From contig JAIWNE010000007.1 of the NCBI GenBank assembly GCA_025331445.1, forward strand, positions 372,001 through 436,000: 64,000 bases of DNA, read 5' to 3'. The notes under the pieces are model-generated. The model was given only the letters and a program-made list of their open reading frames with translations. It did no database searches and was not told the origin of the DNA. Positions 1 through 12,100 of this stretch are shown one piece after another (position 1 is the stretch's first letter; each line of letters begins with the position of its first letter). The position numbers and the translations under genes are program-made. The stretch is from Blakeslea trispora. Lineage: Eukaryota > Mucoromycota > Mucoromycetes > Mucorales > Choanephoraceae.

Positions 1-1916
1 CTTGTCCTTATCATGATCATAATCACCAGTACCAGAGGCTATCACATAGTGAGAGTGGCCGTGTGTATGCCATGGGTGTAAGACACAACCAAAGGTAGCC
101 TTTCTGTTCTGCAAAACCAGATCAATCACTTCATTGTAACGAACAGGATAGGTATCCAAATAAGCATTATATTCACTGTTGGTATCAGGAAGCAATGAGG
201 CATTCATGGTATCATATCGCTCAAGAGCAGGCATAAATTCTGCTCGGGCAACACGGCTGTTGATTGAATAACGTGTTCTATTGTCGGCTAGCTTGTTATA
301 TTCTGTGTTGAGGACAATTGTTCGAGCGTTGGTTTGATCGAGCCAATCTTTTCTAGCTTCCAAAGGTACAATTTGATGGTACATCCAATCAGGCTGATCG
401 ATGTTGGGCAATTGAGGCAAACCAGGATAGAATCTAGCCTGTCTTTGGGAAGGGAATCCGGGTCTTTTAGGACGACCTTTGTTTCCATTACCAGTAGCGT
501 TCTTTTTTTGGTCGGCAGCAGCTTCCATTTCTTGATCACCATGAGCAGATACATACTTGTTAATGGCAATACGTTCTCTAGCAATTGACTGGTGGATTTC
601 GATATGAGATTCAACTAACAATGAAAAAAAAAAAAAAAGATCAGTATTTATAAAATACAATTTGAGTGTTAAGCGTTCTATTTACCATAGCTGTCTTCAT
701 CATCACTATCATCGTCCTCTTCAGTTATCTCAGATAAGATTTCAATACCATCAAAGTCTTTTTTAGATAAAAAGTTCATCTTTTTTACTAGTTGGGATTT
801 GAGTTCAGCTTCAGAGGTACTAGCTTTACTGACAGGTGTCTCAGGTGCCTCAGCTGTACTTGTATTGGTGTTCACCCATTCCAATGGCTTGAAGAGGTAA
901 CTATTGGTGTCGCTCACTGTACGTCTTTCTGAAGGTTCCTTGTATCGGAGATAGCCAAATCCATTTTCTGTAATACCACCACCTCGAATTCTCCAGATGT
1001 AACTTGTGCCAATACTGAAAGTTGTTCCAGGAGCATAATCACCCGTTTGAATCAAGACAGAGTAACGCTGGCCAGGTGCAATCTCTAGGTAAGAAGTATT
1101 GTAAGGTTCAATTAATTCGCCATCAATTTCAATCAATGTCATATTGTGATCTCTGATAGCCATAGCCAACACTCTAAATGAAGTAGAGCCAATCACACGA
1201 AGACGGTAAACTGAGTTGGGCTCAACATCGAGCGTAGCATAACCTTCACAGCTCTCGGCAGATACACCTGGCAAATCTGGATCATTGATTGTACGGCCAT
1301 TAAGCAAAATACTATGAGCACCTAAATCGCGGTTGAAGTTGGGACCCATATAATACTCTTCACGTACTGACAGATCCTGGTGCCACCACTCACTGACTTG
1401 CAAGACAAGATCGTCATCGTATTCGTAAGGGCCAGCCTCTAGCATGCGTTCAGGCGATTGTTCATGAGGATTTGCCTTTTCTGATTCATACACAATAAAA
1501 CTGCCTTTGACCGAGTCGTCTTGAAGACCCACATGGGCATGATAAAAATAAGTGCCTGCTTGATCAACAATCTTAAACCGATGAAGGAATGAATCTCCAG
1601 GCTCGATAATATACTGAGTTATACCAGGAACACCATCATATTCATTTGTACCGATTTGTCGGATGCCATGAAAGTGAATACTTGTGTTTTTACTGGCCAT
1701 TGAGTTTTTGACCAACACTTCCACTTCGTCACCCACATTGGCGTACAAGTTGGGTCCTGGGAACTGTCCGTTGACGATAGGAGAATAAAAGGCATCAGCG
1801 CCACAGTCTGGGTTCATGAGAGCTTCATCGACATCCAATTCATATCGCCGCAAGACAGCCTGACTTGTTGCCATCAATGCAACACTTGCAAACACAATCT
1901 TTCTCTTGAGATACAT
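1..1916 (-). CDS. Multicopper oxidase (laccase/ascorbate oxidase-like), 3' end outside window
   Basis: Two exons are visible: 686-1916 and 1-614, joined by a 71-nt GT-AG intron; the gene runs off the left edge. The product starts with a likely signal peptide (residues 1-20), so it should be secreted or membrane-routed. Copper-ligand motifs are present: HFHG at residues 81-84, HAHVG at 126-130, and the third-domain HPWHTHGH near residue 588. The last ligand block (HCHxxxH) would lie beyond position 1. Members oxidise phenols, ascorbate or Fe(II) with reduction of O2 to water; substrate cannot be told here. A very acidic Glu/Asp-rich linker (residues about 385-408) separates domains 2 and 3, and the intron falls at its end. 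The family is certain; the sub-class (laccase, ferroxidase, ascorbate oxidase) is not. Confidence 0.93.
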
Positions 1917-2462
1917 GATGACAAGAGATGATAAGAGAAAAGAAACAAAGAAGAATCAATAATAATAAAAAAGAGACGACTTAAAAATGAAATGATAATG
2001 TTTTGTTTCTTTTCTAGCGAAACTCCTTTTGTTTATTCCATCCTCTCTATTATTGCTATTGAAGAGCTATTTGTTCCCTGTCCGAGAACGATCAATCGAG
2101 CTTAAAGAGATGTGAGCTCCAAAAAAAAAAGAGCCTAGGGGGGTTTTCTGTTCATATGGTCATGGTTTTAACAAGAAATGAGTCTTTGTACAGACAAATA
2201 CAAGTCATTTGAAATATCTTTTTTCTTTCTTGGTTTAAACTGACAACAATGGCTCTATTTTGGCCAAGTAATAAATAGAATGAAGGGTCTTTGTTGTCAG
2301 TATAAAGAACAAAACGCTTGGTGGTCTGTGATACCACAAAACAAACTACCATCAAACCTATGTTTGTTTAAAGGGCAGGGAAAATACAACTTTAGTAATA
2401 AAGAACAAATGGAAGAAAAATAGCGTATTCTGCAAATGCATTTATTCTTTATGCATCCACTC
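1917..2462. other. Intergenic, 5' flank of the multicopper oxidase
   Basis: AT-rich spacer upstream of the oxidase start codon. A 67-codon open frame on the minus strand (2152-2355) has no recognisable features and I regard it as chance. No RNA gene or repeat was seen. Confidence 0.5.
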
Positions 2463-2836
2463 TTATTCTTTAACTCCTGAAATCAAGCTGATGATATCAT
2501 CTCTTGCTGGAATCTAAAAAGGGAAATTTAAAACTGAAAGGAGTGAAGTAGTTACAAATTGGGAAATTGAATGTCTTGAATGCATACACAATAGCATTTC
2601 TTTTAAAGAAAAAATGCATATGAAACAAGGCACCTATTTATGTCAAATCAATTCCTAGATTTTCAATTGACAATTACAATTTATCAATATTTTTATAAAA
2701 AAAAAAAAACGTGACAACAGAATCAACACGATTTTCGTCCCAAAATGAAACGACATCCTCTATTTTTGATTGGCATACTTCTTTAACTCCCGCTTACTTG
2801 GCCAATGAATTCAATGTCCGATAGTTTCTGTAACAC
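2463..2836 (-). CDS. Possible 3' exons of a small unknown gene
   Basis: Two short coding-like exons on the minus strand are joined by good splice signals: 2798-2836 (acceptor CAG before, donor GTAAGC after) and 2463-2513 (acceptor TTTTAG, ends at TAA). The frame is open across the join and gives a C-terminus such as LQKLSDIEFIGQ followed by IPARDDIISLISG. A possible first exon begins at an ATG near 2965, but its frame does not join cleanly, and it would overlap the 5' leader of the kinase on the other strand. I do not recognise the protein. It could be a real small antisense-oriented gene, a relic, or coincidence. Confidence 0.28.
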
Positions 2837-2974
2837 CTGAAAAAGAAAAAGGCAAATAGAAATTGATTCGTTCATCCCTCATATTTTTCTTTCTTTCTTT
2901 CTCATTTAGATACCTTTATTTTATTTACCTCTTTGTCTTATAATACATACATACGAACACACGCATTGTAGAGA

Positions 2975-4547
2975 ATGGAAAAAATGAATCAAACAAATTA
3001 CCATTCTACACAAGATAAAGCCAGTAGTCATAGCAATACTTCTACAGCTAGCACTATTGTAGGCGTCCATTACCAAGTTGGTAAAAAATTGGGCGAAGGC
3101 AGTTTTGGTGTTATTTATGAAGGTCTGAACCTTTTAAACAATCAATCTGTTGCTATCAAGTTTGAGCCTAGAAAATCAGAAGTACCTCAACTTAGAGACG
3201 AATATAGAACTTACAAAATCTTGGCCGGCCTTTGTAAGTGAACTTTCAATTGTCCTCTATTTCTTATTCATAGCATATTTCTTTTTCTAGCCGGAGTACC
3301 CAGTGCCTACTATTTCGGTCATGAAGGGCTTCATAATGTGTTGGTCATTGACCTGTTAGGCCCAAGTTTAGAAGATTTATTTGATATGTGCAACCGTAAA
3401 TTCTCTATCAAGACAGTAGCCATGATTGCTAAACAAATGGTAATTTATACCCATTGATCCCAATAGCATTGTCTAATGTGTGAAAAAAAATTTTTTTTAT
3501 GTATATAACCATTAGATATCCCGTGTTCAAAGTGTTCATGAACGCAACTTGATCTACAGAGACATTAAGCCTGACAATTTCCTGATCGGTCGTCCCGGAA
3601 CAAAATATGCCAATATGGTCTTTTTAGTGGATTATGGTATGGCCAAACTCTACCGTGATCCAAAGACAAAGAAGCATATTCCTTATAGGGAGCGTAGAAG
3701 TCTCTCAGGAACCGCACGTTACATGAGTATCAATACTCATTTAGGAAGAGGTAAATCTCCCTTTTAAATTTTTTATTTTTTTATTTTATTTTATTATATA
3801 TATGGATAACTAAGTAAACATGTTGAACAGAACAATCAAGAAGAGACGATTTAGAGGCTTTAGGCCACGTCTTTATGTATTTCTTGAGAGGTTCTTTGCC
3901 TTGGCAAGGCTTAAAGGCCGCTACCAATAAACAAAAATATGAAAAAATTGGTGAAAAGAAACAAACAACACCTGTCAAGGATCTCTGTGGTGGATTCCCA
4001 GGTAAAATAGACAACAAGGAGAAGTAACATTTGTAACTCATCTACCCATTTTCATTTCCTTTATAGAGGAATTTGGTATTTACCTTCAATATGTTAGAAA
4101 ATTAGGGTTTGAAGAAACACCTGATTATGACTTTTTGAGAGAACTATTTGATAAGGTGTTAGAGCGTCAAAGCGACCACGATGATAGTCTCTATGATTGG
4201 ACTTTGCTAAATGAAGGCAAAGGCTGGGAAGTAAGTTTTTTTTTTTGGTGACACACCAATTCGCATTGACATCTTGTTTTCTTTCTTTTTGATAGAACCG
4301 CTTCAAGCAATTAAAGGAGGCTCGTGCCAGAAGATCTGGTCACTATCAACCACAACCCAAGGCACACCACAACAGTAAACGCACAAAGGCAGCTACGAAC
4401 ACACCAACAACAACAAACAAACAAATCATGCCTTCCACTCCTGCTTATGTTCCTCTTAATGACCATACCAAACCTCAAAAAGAAAAGCGTGGATTCTGGA
4501 AAAGTGTTGTTGGCTTCTTGACTTGTTCTGGCGGCCAACATGATTAG
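2975..4547 (+). CDS. Casein kinase I (fungal YCK/CKI1-like) Ser/Thr kinase
   Basis: Six exons: 2975-3233, 3291-3439, 3516-3750, 3831-4001, 4067-4230, 4296-4547; 409 residues. The kinase domain starts near residue 33 with the glycine loop GEGSFGV and the VAIK lysine, continues with the catalytic [11 protein letters not shown], a DYG metal-binding motif (CK1-type in place of DFG), the CK1 signature [16 protein letters not shown] and [15 protein letters not shown]. The Gln/Thr-rich tail ends in a short hydrophobic stretch with one cysteine (GFLTCSGG). Yeast Yck1/2 carry a C-terminal Cys-Cys for palmitoylation; here only one Cys is near the end, so membrane anchoring by that route is uncertain. 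CK1 kinases phosphorylate acid-primed Ser/Thr in trafficking, nutrient sensing and morphogenesis. Confidence 0.95.
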
Positions 4548-6078
4548 ACCTCTTCTTTTTTAGGAGAAAAGCCTCTCTTTCTCTTTTATGTGGATGTGTA
4601 TGCGCTCATATTTATATTTATATCTTTGTATTTATATTTATGCCTGCATGTGTAATACTAAAACGATACAAATACCCTATTTTAATAATTTTTTTTTCTT
4701 TAATTAATTTCTTACAACACACACTTATACACGCACGCACAACCCATTGACACTCATTTCACTCCAGTGCGTATGCATTAAAGCATTTTCTTTTTTTTTC
4801 TGCATTTCAACAAACTATTTGTTGCTTTTTTTAAAAAATAAATAAATTATTCTTCGCTGTTATTCAGTATGACAAAAGAAGGGCTAACATAGAATTACAT
4901 GAGTTGGTTTAATAAAGTTCATGTACAACCATGCTTCTAGTATGCCCAATCAACAATAGGTAAATTGAGGCACTTATGCCCTTTTTAAACACAAATTCGT
5001 CATCTTTCCCTCCTTAGATGCGCATGTCAAGTAAATGTGTATTTATTGATTGTCAAACGTTTCTTTAGGGCACGAGTCATCCTATATTCCAAACTAAAAC
5101 ACAAAGTTTAAAACCGTATGTATGGCTTGCGTGGTCTTTTGGGTACACCCATATCCTCTTTGCTTCATTTGAATGAGCACTAAAATAGCTCAGTCCATGT
5201 TCAAGATATCTCTAAAGAAACAAGATCAAGCACAAAAACATTGCTGTTTCGTCAGGGCTTCATTATTAGCAAGTATCTGATTTCAATGCTGTAGTTTTCT
5301 CAGCTAAAGTTTTTTTTTTTTTTTAGCTCCAAGGTGTGCTTATGGTGTTGATTTACTTCTTTAGACAATGAGAATACAAAAAAGGCAAATGAGAGACAGT
5401 TCAATCTTGTTTGTGTAGAGGGACATTGTATTTTTATTTACGTTAAGGAGTTTTTGTGTTCAACCAGACTCATATGGCCTACAAGCCTTTATGCCTGACA
5501 ATGATTACTTTTTCGTTTTTATTAGTATTACTTTTCAGAGATGAATTCTTTGGCTTAGCTTGATATTTTTTTTTGAAGGCCAACAATGAAATAGTCTGCA
5601 AGATATGTTTAAACTGTGACTTTCTTAACCATTTTTAGGTAATTGAGGTACTTTGATATCTATTAGAAAAAAAAAAATATACATACACACGCATATCTAT
5701 AAAGTGGAAACCTCTTGATCTGTGTCTTCAAAGTATAAACCTCAACCATTTTATAATGATCGTATCAGTGTGAATGCCTCTTATATGTGTGTTGACTATT
5801 CTGTTCCAAAACAGAAATCATAAAATAGACTTGTTAAGCTGTTTTCTTAAAAAAAAAAACTACTCATACAGATGCTTCATACTAGGAGCAATTGCTATGT
5901 ACAAGTCATAAGCTGAAACCATAACAATAAAAAAGGACCTTTGGTGTTTACTGATTTACAAGGATTGTCGTGAATATTCTATGTGTCCTAGAACTGACAG
6001 TTGATAGTCTCAATCGACCTAAACTCTTCCTTTTCAAGCCTATTACTCTCTGGAATCCAAAATTTATTGTAAAGAAAA
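4548..6078. other. Intergenic between kinase and uS13m 3' ends
   Basis: About 1.5 kb, AT-rich, with several T and A tracts. One open stretch on the minus strand (about 5093-5212) follows a TTTAG and reads about 44 codons to a stop, but other frames are equally open and no further exon could be joined, so I assign nothing. No tRNA or clear repeat seen. Confidence 0.5.
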
Positions 6079-6565
6079 TTACATGTACTTTTCTAAAAAG
6101 TTGGTCAATGGGCTTTGTTGTAATTGTGTCCACATTGAGAATCCTCTACGTTGAACCCATCTACCGTTCAACTTCTTTGCATTCTTGGCGTTGTTTCTTG
6201 TTCTTTGTCCACGAACAGGTAAACTCATGGCATGTCTTCTACCAATGTAGTTACCAATGTTACGATGATGCATAACTTGCTCTCGGATCTGTCTCTTCAA
6301 GTCGGTTTCGATTGTCATGCCCGCTAAAGTGTTTGTCAACTCATTCACTTGAATTTCGCTCAATTCAGCTACTTTTAATGTTGGGGGAATAGATAGTTTT
6401 TGACATAGTTTTTGTGCTGTAGGTTCACCAATACCGTAAAAGTATTGGAGTGCTGTGCTATGGAGTCAAGGCAATAATGAGATATTGTTTTTCCTTGGTG
6501 TTGAATCGTTTGTATTACCTAACTATCTTTCTGTCGGGCAAATTGACACCAAGTAAATGCAACAT
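6079..6565 (-). CDS. Mitochondrial small-subunit ribosomal protein uS13m
   Basis: Two exons, 6519-6565 and 6079-6457, with a 61-nt intron (donor GTAATA, acceptor CCATAG); 141 residues. The start MLHLLGVNLPDRK matches the usual N-terminus of organellar S13, followed by YGIGEPTAQKLC (helix-two-turn-helix region) and the diagnostic block IGRRHAMSLPVRGQRTRNNA before a basic end. S13 binds the head of the small subunit and contacts the P-site tRNA and the large subunit. There is no obvious separate targeting peptide, which is common in this family. It is divergent with BUD23 270 bp away. Confidence 0.93.
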
Positions 6566-6835
6566 TGAAATATATAAAAAAAAAAGGGGGGAGGAGGTAA
6601 GTAAAGAAGAAGCGATTCTGACCTATTTGCTCTATGGCGGACCCTAGCTCCAATTGATCTCTCGGGGTTTTATAACATTCAAAGCCACTGCCATTTTTTT
6701 TAAAGCCTTTGATTTTTTTTTTATGTGCTATTCATATTATTTTAAGGTACTCCTGCAGGACAAAGTCACATTTCACTAGATAAAAATTATCTTTTTCACT
6801 CTCTCTATCTCTTTTTTCTTCTTTTTCTTTATATC
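6566..6835. promoter_or_regulatory. Divergent promoter region, uS13m / BUD23
   Basis: The two start codons are 270 bp apart and face away from each other. The spacer is AT-rich with T-rich runs just before the BUD23 ATG. No specific site can be named. Its role as a shared promoter is inferred from layout only. Confidence 0.5.
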
Positions 6836-7821
6836 ATGTCTCGTCCAGAACATATTGCTCCACCAGAAATTGTCAGTATTGAACCCAGAAGAAAATAGGA
6901 AATAGAAAGAAGGGATACTAAACAACTGTCTATCTTTCGATTTTAGTTTTATGGTGATGATGAAGCCAGAAAGTACACAGACAAGTAAGTCATTGAGCCT
7001 CTATGGAAATTGACAGCTACTGACAAGCGAAACCCATTAGCTCACGTATCACAGCCATTCAAGCAGAAATGGCATATCGTGCATTAGAGCTGCTGAATTT
7101 ATCTGAAGGACCCAAATACTTGTTAGATATTGGATGTGGATCAGGATTGAGTGGCGAAATTTTGGAAGAAGAAGGTCATACATGGGTTGGCATGGATATC
7201 TCATCAGCTATGTTGGATGTAGCCAATGAAAGAGAAGTAGAAGGCGATTTGTTCTTGCAAGATGCTGGACAAGGCATGGCTTTTCGTCCAGGTACATTTG
7301 ATGGCTGCATTAGTGTTTCCGTACTTCAATGGCTTTGTAATGCAGACAAGGCTATCAATCGACCAAAGGCAAGAATCCAGCGGTTTTTCTCTACCTTGTA
7401 TGCATCACTCACAAAAGGTGCAAGAGCCGTATTCCAATTCTATCCTGAAAATGATGATCAAATTCAGTTGATTATCGACGTTGCCACCAAGTGTGGTTTT
7501 GAAGGTGGTTTGTTGGTTGATTATCCCAACTCAAAAAAAGCAAAGAAATACTACCTTTGTTTATTTGCCGGTGTCCAATCAGGTGTCAAAAATCAAATGC
7601 CAAAGGCTTTAGGTGAAGATGGAGAAGTACACCCAGATGATCTAAAATCAATTCAATATGAAAACCGTAGACAAGCTTCACGAAGAAGAAGATCAGATAG
7701 AAAGGGTGTGAAAGATAGAGCATGGATCAACAACAAGAAGCGAGTGGCCCGTGAAAAGGGAGATAAAGTAGTTGCCAATGACTCCAAGTTTACAGGCCGA
7801 AAAAGAAAGACTAGATTTTAG
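6836..7821 (+). CDS. BUD23: 18S rRNA (guanine-N7) methyltransferase BUD23/WBSCR22
   Basis: Three exons, 6836-6871, 6947-6984 and 7041-7821; 284 residues. The first exon gives the family start SRPEHIAPPE, joined to IFYGDDEARKYT. The S-adenosylmethionine-binding motif LLDIGCGSGLSG lies at about residues 51-62 and is followed by the class I methyltransferase core. The C-terminal third carries the WBSCR22 domain, rich in Arg/Lys (RRQASRRRR and a final GRKRKTRF). In yeast and human Bud23, with the activator Trm112, methylates one guanine of 18S rRNA and helps export of the 40S precursor. Length fits the family. The first donor is GTCAGT, slightly unusual but GT-AG. Confidence 0.96.
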
Positions 7822-9142
7822 TTTTGCTCTCTTATTATTAAATATGTTTATAAAAGTCATGTAATTTAAATACTTTCCTTGGTCGTTATATCCTATTCTG
7901 TACAACATTTCACGTTTCGGGTTTTCAAACCGTATAACTCTCTTTTTTTTGGATTGTCAAGAAAGGCTGTCTTCCAAAACAAGGCTGTCAAGCTTCAAAT
8001 ATATTATAGTGATCTACACTGTTGCTGGATCCATGCTCATTAGAACATAACGACTTGATTTTTATTTGAAAAATCAAATGCGTCTTCTATCTAGACTTTT
8101 TTTTCTGAACCAAATACACACAATGCTATCTAGAGTCGGAATACAAGAAACTCCCTCAAAGACTTGAAAAGAAGCAATGCTTATACTGCTAGAAGTTTGA
8201 TTTTCCTGAAAATTTTATTCCACTTACGACAGAGTCTTACGCTACAGATAAGACTTCATCATCTCAGCAAGAAGAAGAAAGAGTATGCATATACCTAACC
8301 TATAGTATTCTTTGCCTGCAACAATTCCATAGATTCGGAGTGTACTCCAGAGACTGTATTCATTACCTTCGGTATTGGCTTGTTTTTGTGCTATATAAAC
8401 TCAAAATTTCTTTGTCCAGCTTTCTTTATCAATTAATAAATCTGCTTCAAATTCATTGCATTGGCAATTATTATAAGGAGTAACTGCAGTTATTGATAAT
8501 TATTATTTCCGGAATACGTTCCGAATATAGTAATGGCTCTAGCTAACTTTAGCAATAAGTGTTGTGCAAACTCCTTTTCTTTCTCTTCATCATACTCCCG
8601 TATGAAAAGCTTGCGTTGCTAGTTAAGACATCATCTTGCTTTGGCCAAGTCGGTTACTTGGATAGAGCATTTTTGAACGGTTGTTGATTCAAAAAGCATG
8701 TGCTTTCACGAACTTCTCTTTCGTCCTTGGGGATTAAGCAAGTCGGTGGTAAGCTATAAAGACAAGCATTAAGCACACAATCAATACATAAACAATACTG
8801 TATAACTTGATTGAGAGGACAAAAGTAGCCACATGCAATTGAACATCTAGCTTCAGCGGCATATGATTGGTTAAGAGAAGGATCGCTGGTGTTCTACCCA
8901 AATACATTGTGTTTGATAGGCTGTCAAGCACTATGGCAATTCCCAAACTGTTTGTAATTCTAAAATGCTTGTGCATCTCAATATTGATTCTCCGGTCACA
9001 GGAAGCAAATGGGAATTTAGCCTATAAGAAAAGCCTAATTTTGAACAATTCATTATCCGCAATTCGATCTTCTGTTACTGTAACTTTTTTTTTCTTTGTT
9101 CTTTTTTCTCTCTTGATTGTTTTTCTTTATCCTTATTGTTAG
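7822..9142. other. Long upstream region of the chitin synthase
   Basis: 1.3 kb without a convincing gene. On the minus strand 8654-8893 is open for 79 codons after a TAG acceptor-like site and is rich in cysteine (11 Cys); a plus-strand frame is open at about 8195-8481. Neither could be joined to a start or to other exons. The sequence right before the chitin synthase ATG (pyrimidine run then TTGTTAG) looks like a splice acceptor, so a leader intron may occupy part of this region. Confidence 0.4.
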
Positions 9143-12100
9143 ATGGCATTAAAAAAGTTTGACCTTTCAGACCAAGGTCAAAAGACTGAAGATAACATCA
9201 CTCAGGTGTTGAAAGCTGGATTCCAGTCTAATATTTTCTATTCTTGTATTAGCGACACAGCAGTTGTTGCAATCAATCCTTTTAAAAACATCCCGGCACA
9301 AAGCTCACAATATATAGCACAATACAAAGATGCAGAGACAGACAACGTAGATCCTCTGCCAACACACATATACAATCTATCGAACCGAGCTTATCTACAT
9401 ATGAGACGCACTGGTATTGATCAGTCTATCATCTTCAAGTAAGTCAATCGCAAATTTTATGCATGTTTTAGAGTTGGTGGTAGGATGTGTGTGTGTGTGC
9501 GTGAATGCATGAGGGTATTCAATAGAAAGTTATGGTTACTTGTTACAATACCGTATTTTCATATTGCGATCGCATGTATATGTTGATGGGAAATGCATCT
9601 TTTGGATGCTGTAGAAACAAAGCCGAATTTATTAAGGCAAAGCAAAAGAAGAGGGCTTTTGTTTTGTTTTGCTAATTTTGATCGCTTCACTTTTGAGAAG
9701 GAAAAGAGAGAGAGAGGAGAAAAAATAGTGCAAACAAGCGGAGATTATATGTATAAAAATAAACAAACCATTTAATTTGATTTACTCTCTCCCATAGTGG
9801 TGAATCAGGAAGTGGCAAGACTGAGTCGTATAAGTCCGTCTTGAATTATCTTGTTCAACTCTCATCAGCAAAAAAGGAAACAAAACTTCAAGCACAGATT
9901 ACTAGTGCTCAAATCATCCTTGAGTCATTTGGCAATGCCCGTACAAGTCACAACGCAAGTGCATCTCGATTTGGCCAATACATGGAGCTGCAGTTTAATG
10001 AACGGGGTCGAATGGTAGGCACCAAGCTCCTCAATTATCTTTTGGATAAATCTCGAGTCACCTCTTGCCCTAGAAATGAACAAAACTTCCACATCTTCTA
10101 TGAACTACTTGGTGGTGCCTCATTAGAAGAGAAGCAAATGTTACAATTGGATGATGAAACATCCTACCGATATATATCTAGACACATGGCTGCCTCAGGT
10201 GGTGAAGCGACTCAATTCAACAATCTAAAGCAGGCCATGAAAACACTTGGTATCAACAAGAAGTATCGAGCTCGCATTTGGCAATTTATAGCTTGTCTGC
10301 TACATTTTGGTCAGCTCGAGTTCGATCATGACTCTACAATACAAGAAGCGCCTTTTGTGAAAAACCCTGATGTTCTAGATCTTTGTGCTGATTTTCTTGG
10401 TGTTGATCCTCAAGCTTTAGAGAACATGCTGACTTACAAGACCCAGATTGTAGGAAAAGATGTGACAACAGTTATTTTAGATTCAGATGGTGCCGCTCGA
10501 CAGAGAGATGAAACTGTTCGATCGCTATATTCATTGTTGTTTTCTTGGCTGGTTGAATTCATCAACAAAAAGCTATGCAACAACAGCGCACACAATTTCA
10601 TTGGTATCTTGGACTTGCCAGGGCCTAGACTCCACTCGACAGATTTTAATTCCTTTTGTATAAACCTTGCTAATGAGAGGCTACAGAACTTTTGTCAATA
10701 TTCTATTTTCGAAGAGGATATTGAAGAATACCGTAACGATGGTCTAGCTGTAAGCGATGTGCCTTATTTCAATAACCAGCCTTGTGTTGAACTGCTTACA
10801 AGAAGCAAACATGGCATATCTCACATTGTAGATAAGCATGCCAAATCAACCACCTCTACTGACATAAACATGCTTGAATCTATCATAAAGCAAAGCAACA
10901 AACATGCTTCCTTTGGAATTAAGCAATCTGAAACGAGTCAAAAGCTCTTCTGCATTCAACATTTTGCTGGCCAAGTTGCATACAATCCCAACGGATTTTT
11001 AGAAGCAAACAAGGACTCATTGAATGCAGATTTGATCCAATTGGTGAAAGGAAGTGAGACATCACCTGCGTCGTATAACGCATTTGCTGTGGAGCTATTT
11101 TCCAATGACACAATACATATTGAATCACATCCAACCTACTCTGATGCGATCATGAATGCGCAACAGTCTGCAGGCCCTCTACGTGGCCCATCAATGCGAA
11201 GAACTAAATCCACAAAGCGGAAGACCAATTTAGACTTGGATCAAGACACTGCAGATGAGAAAAAAGACAATCCCAAGCATCAAAAGGCTGATAGAACTGT
11301 TCTATCTCAACTCAACAAATCTCTAAATGAACTATTTGATACCTTAAAAGAAACGATGCCTTGGTTTGTCTTCTGCATAAAACCCAACGAAAGTGCAGCA
11401 CCCAACCAGTTTGATAGCCAACGGGTTCAATCACAAGTACGTTCTTTGGGAATTCCACAGATATGCCAGCGTTTAGAAACACAGTACACAAGCTTTATGC
11501 TTCATGAAGAGTTTTTAGAAAGGTATGCAGACATCCTATCTGTTACCGATCTAGACCAATCAACAAGTGTAAACGAACAATGTCAATCAATAATTTCTTC
11601 ATTCGGATGGACTGTTGAAAAAGTCGCGTTGGGTGATTTGAAGGTGTGTGTGTGTTACAGCCATTAATGTGCATATAACTTTTGCTTATTCTTCATCTAT
11701 TTATCTGCATTAGATTTTTCTTAGTGAGGCGCTCTGGGAAGAGCTAGAGAATAAGCTGCGTAGCAAAGAGAAATCAGAACAGCGAAAATTGAAAGATGAA
11801 ACCAGAGTCGCTGAAAACATGGCTTCTCTTTCTGCCCCTCCTGTGATTAATATGGAACGAACTCAAAGCTCAAACACTTTGTCAAATGCATCATACGGCT
11901 CTAATACAGACTTCTTGCTGTCGACGAATAACCAATCTCAGTCAGATCATTCAAGTCGTCGACGTGATATGACTAATGCTGCTTTCAGTGCTGGTCTACC
12001 TTTGCCACCAGACAGGGTTACTTCAGATTTTGCTGATGACCAGCGCTCATTTTTATCTAATGATGACTACCAAAAGCAAAATAGCTACCTAGATTACGAA

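Noticed and set aside
4548..6078. Minus-strand open stretch near 5093-5212 as the last exon of a gene
   Set aside because: Other frames over the same bases are also open, no upstream exon could be joined, and no family features are visible.
8867..9142. 91-codon plus-strand frame just before the chitin synthase
   Set aside because: It ends in a T-rich leader translated as Phe/Leu, and is better explained as 5' leader with a possible intron acceptor.
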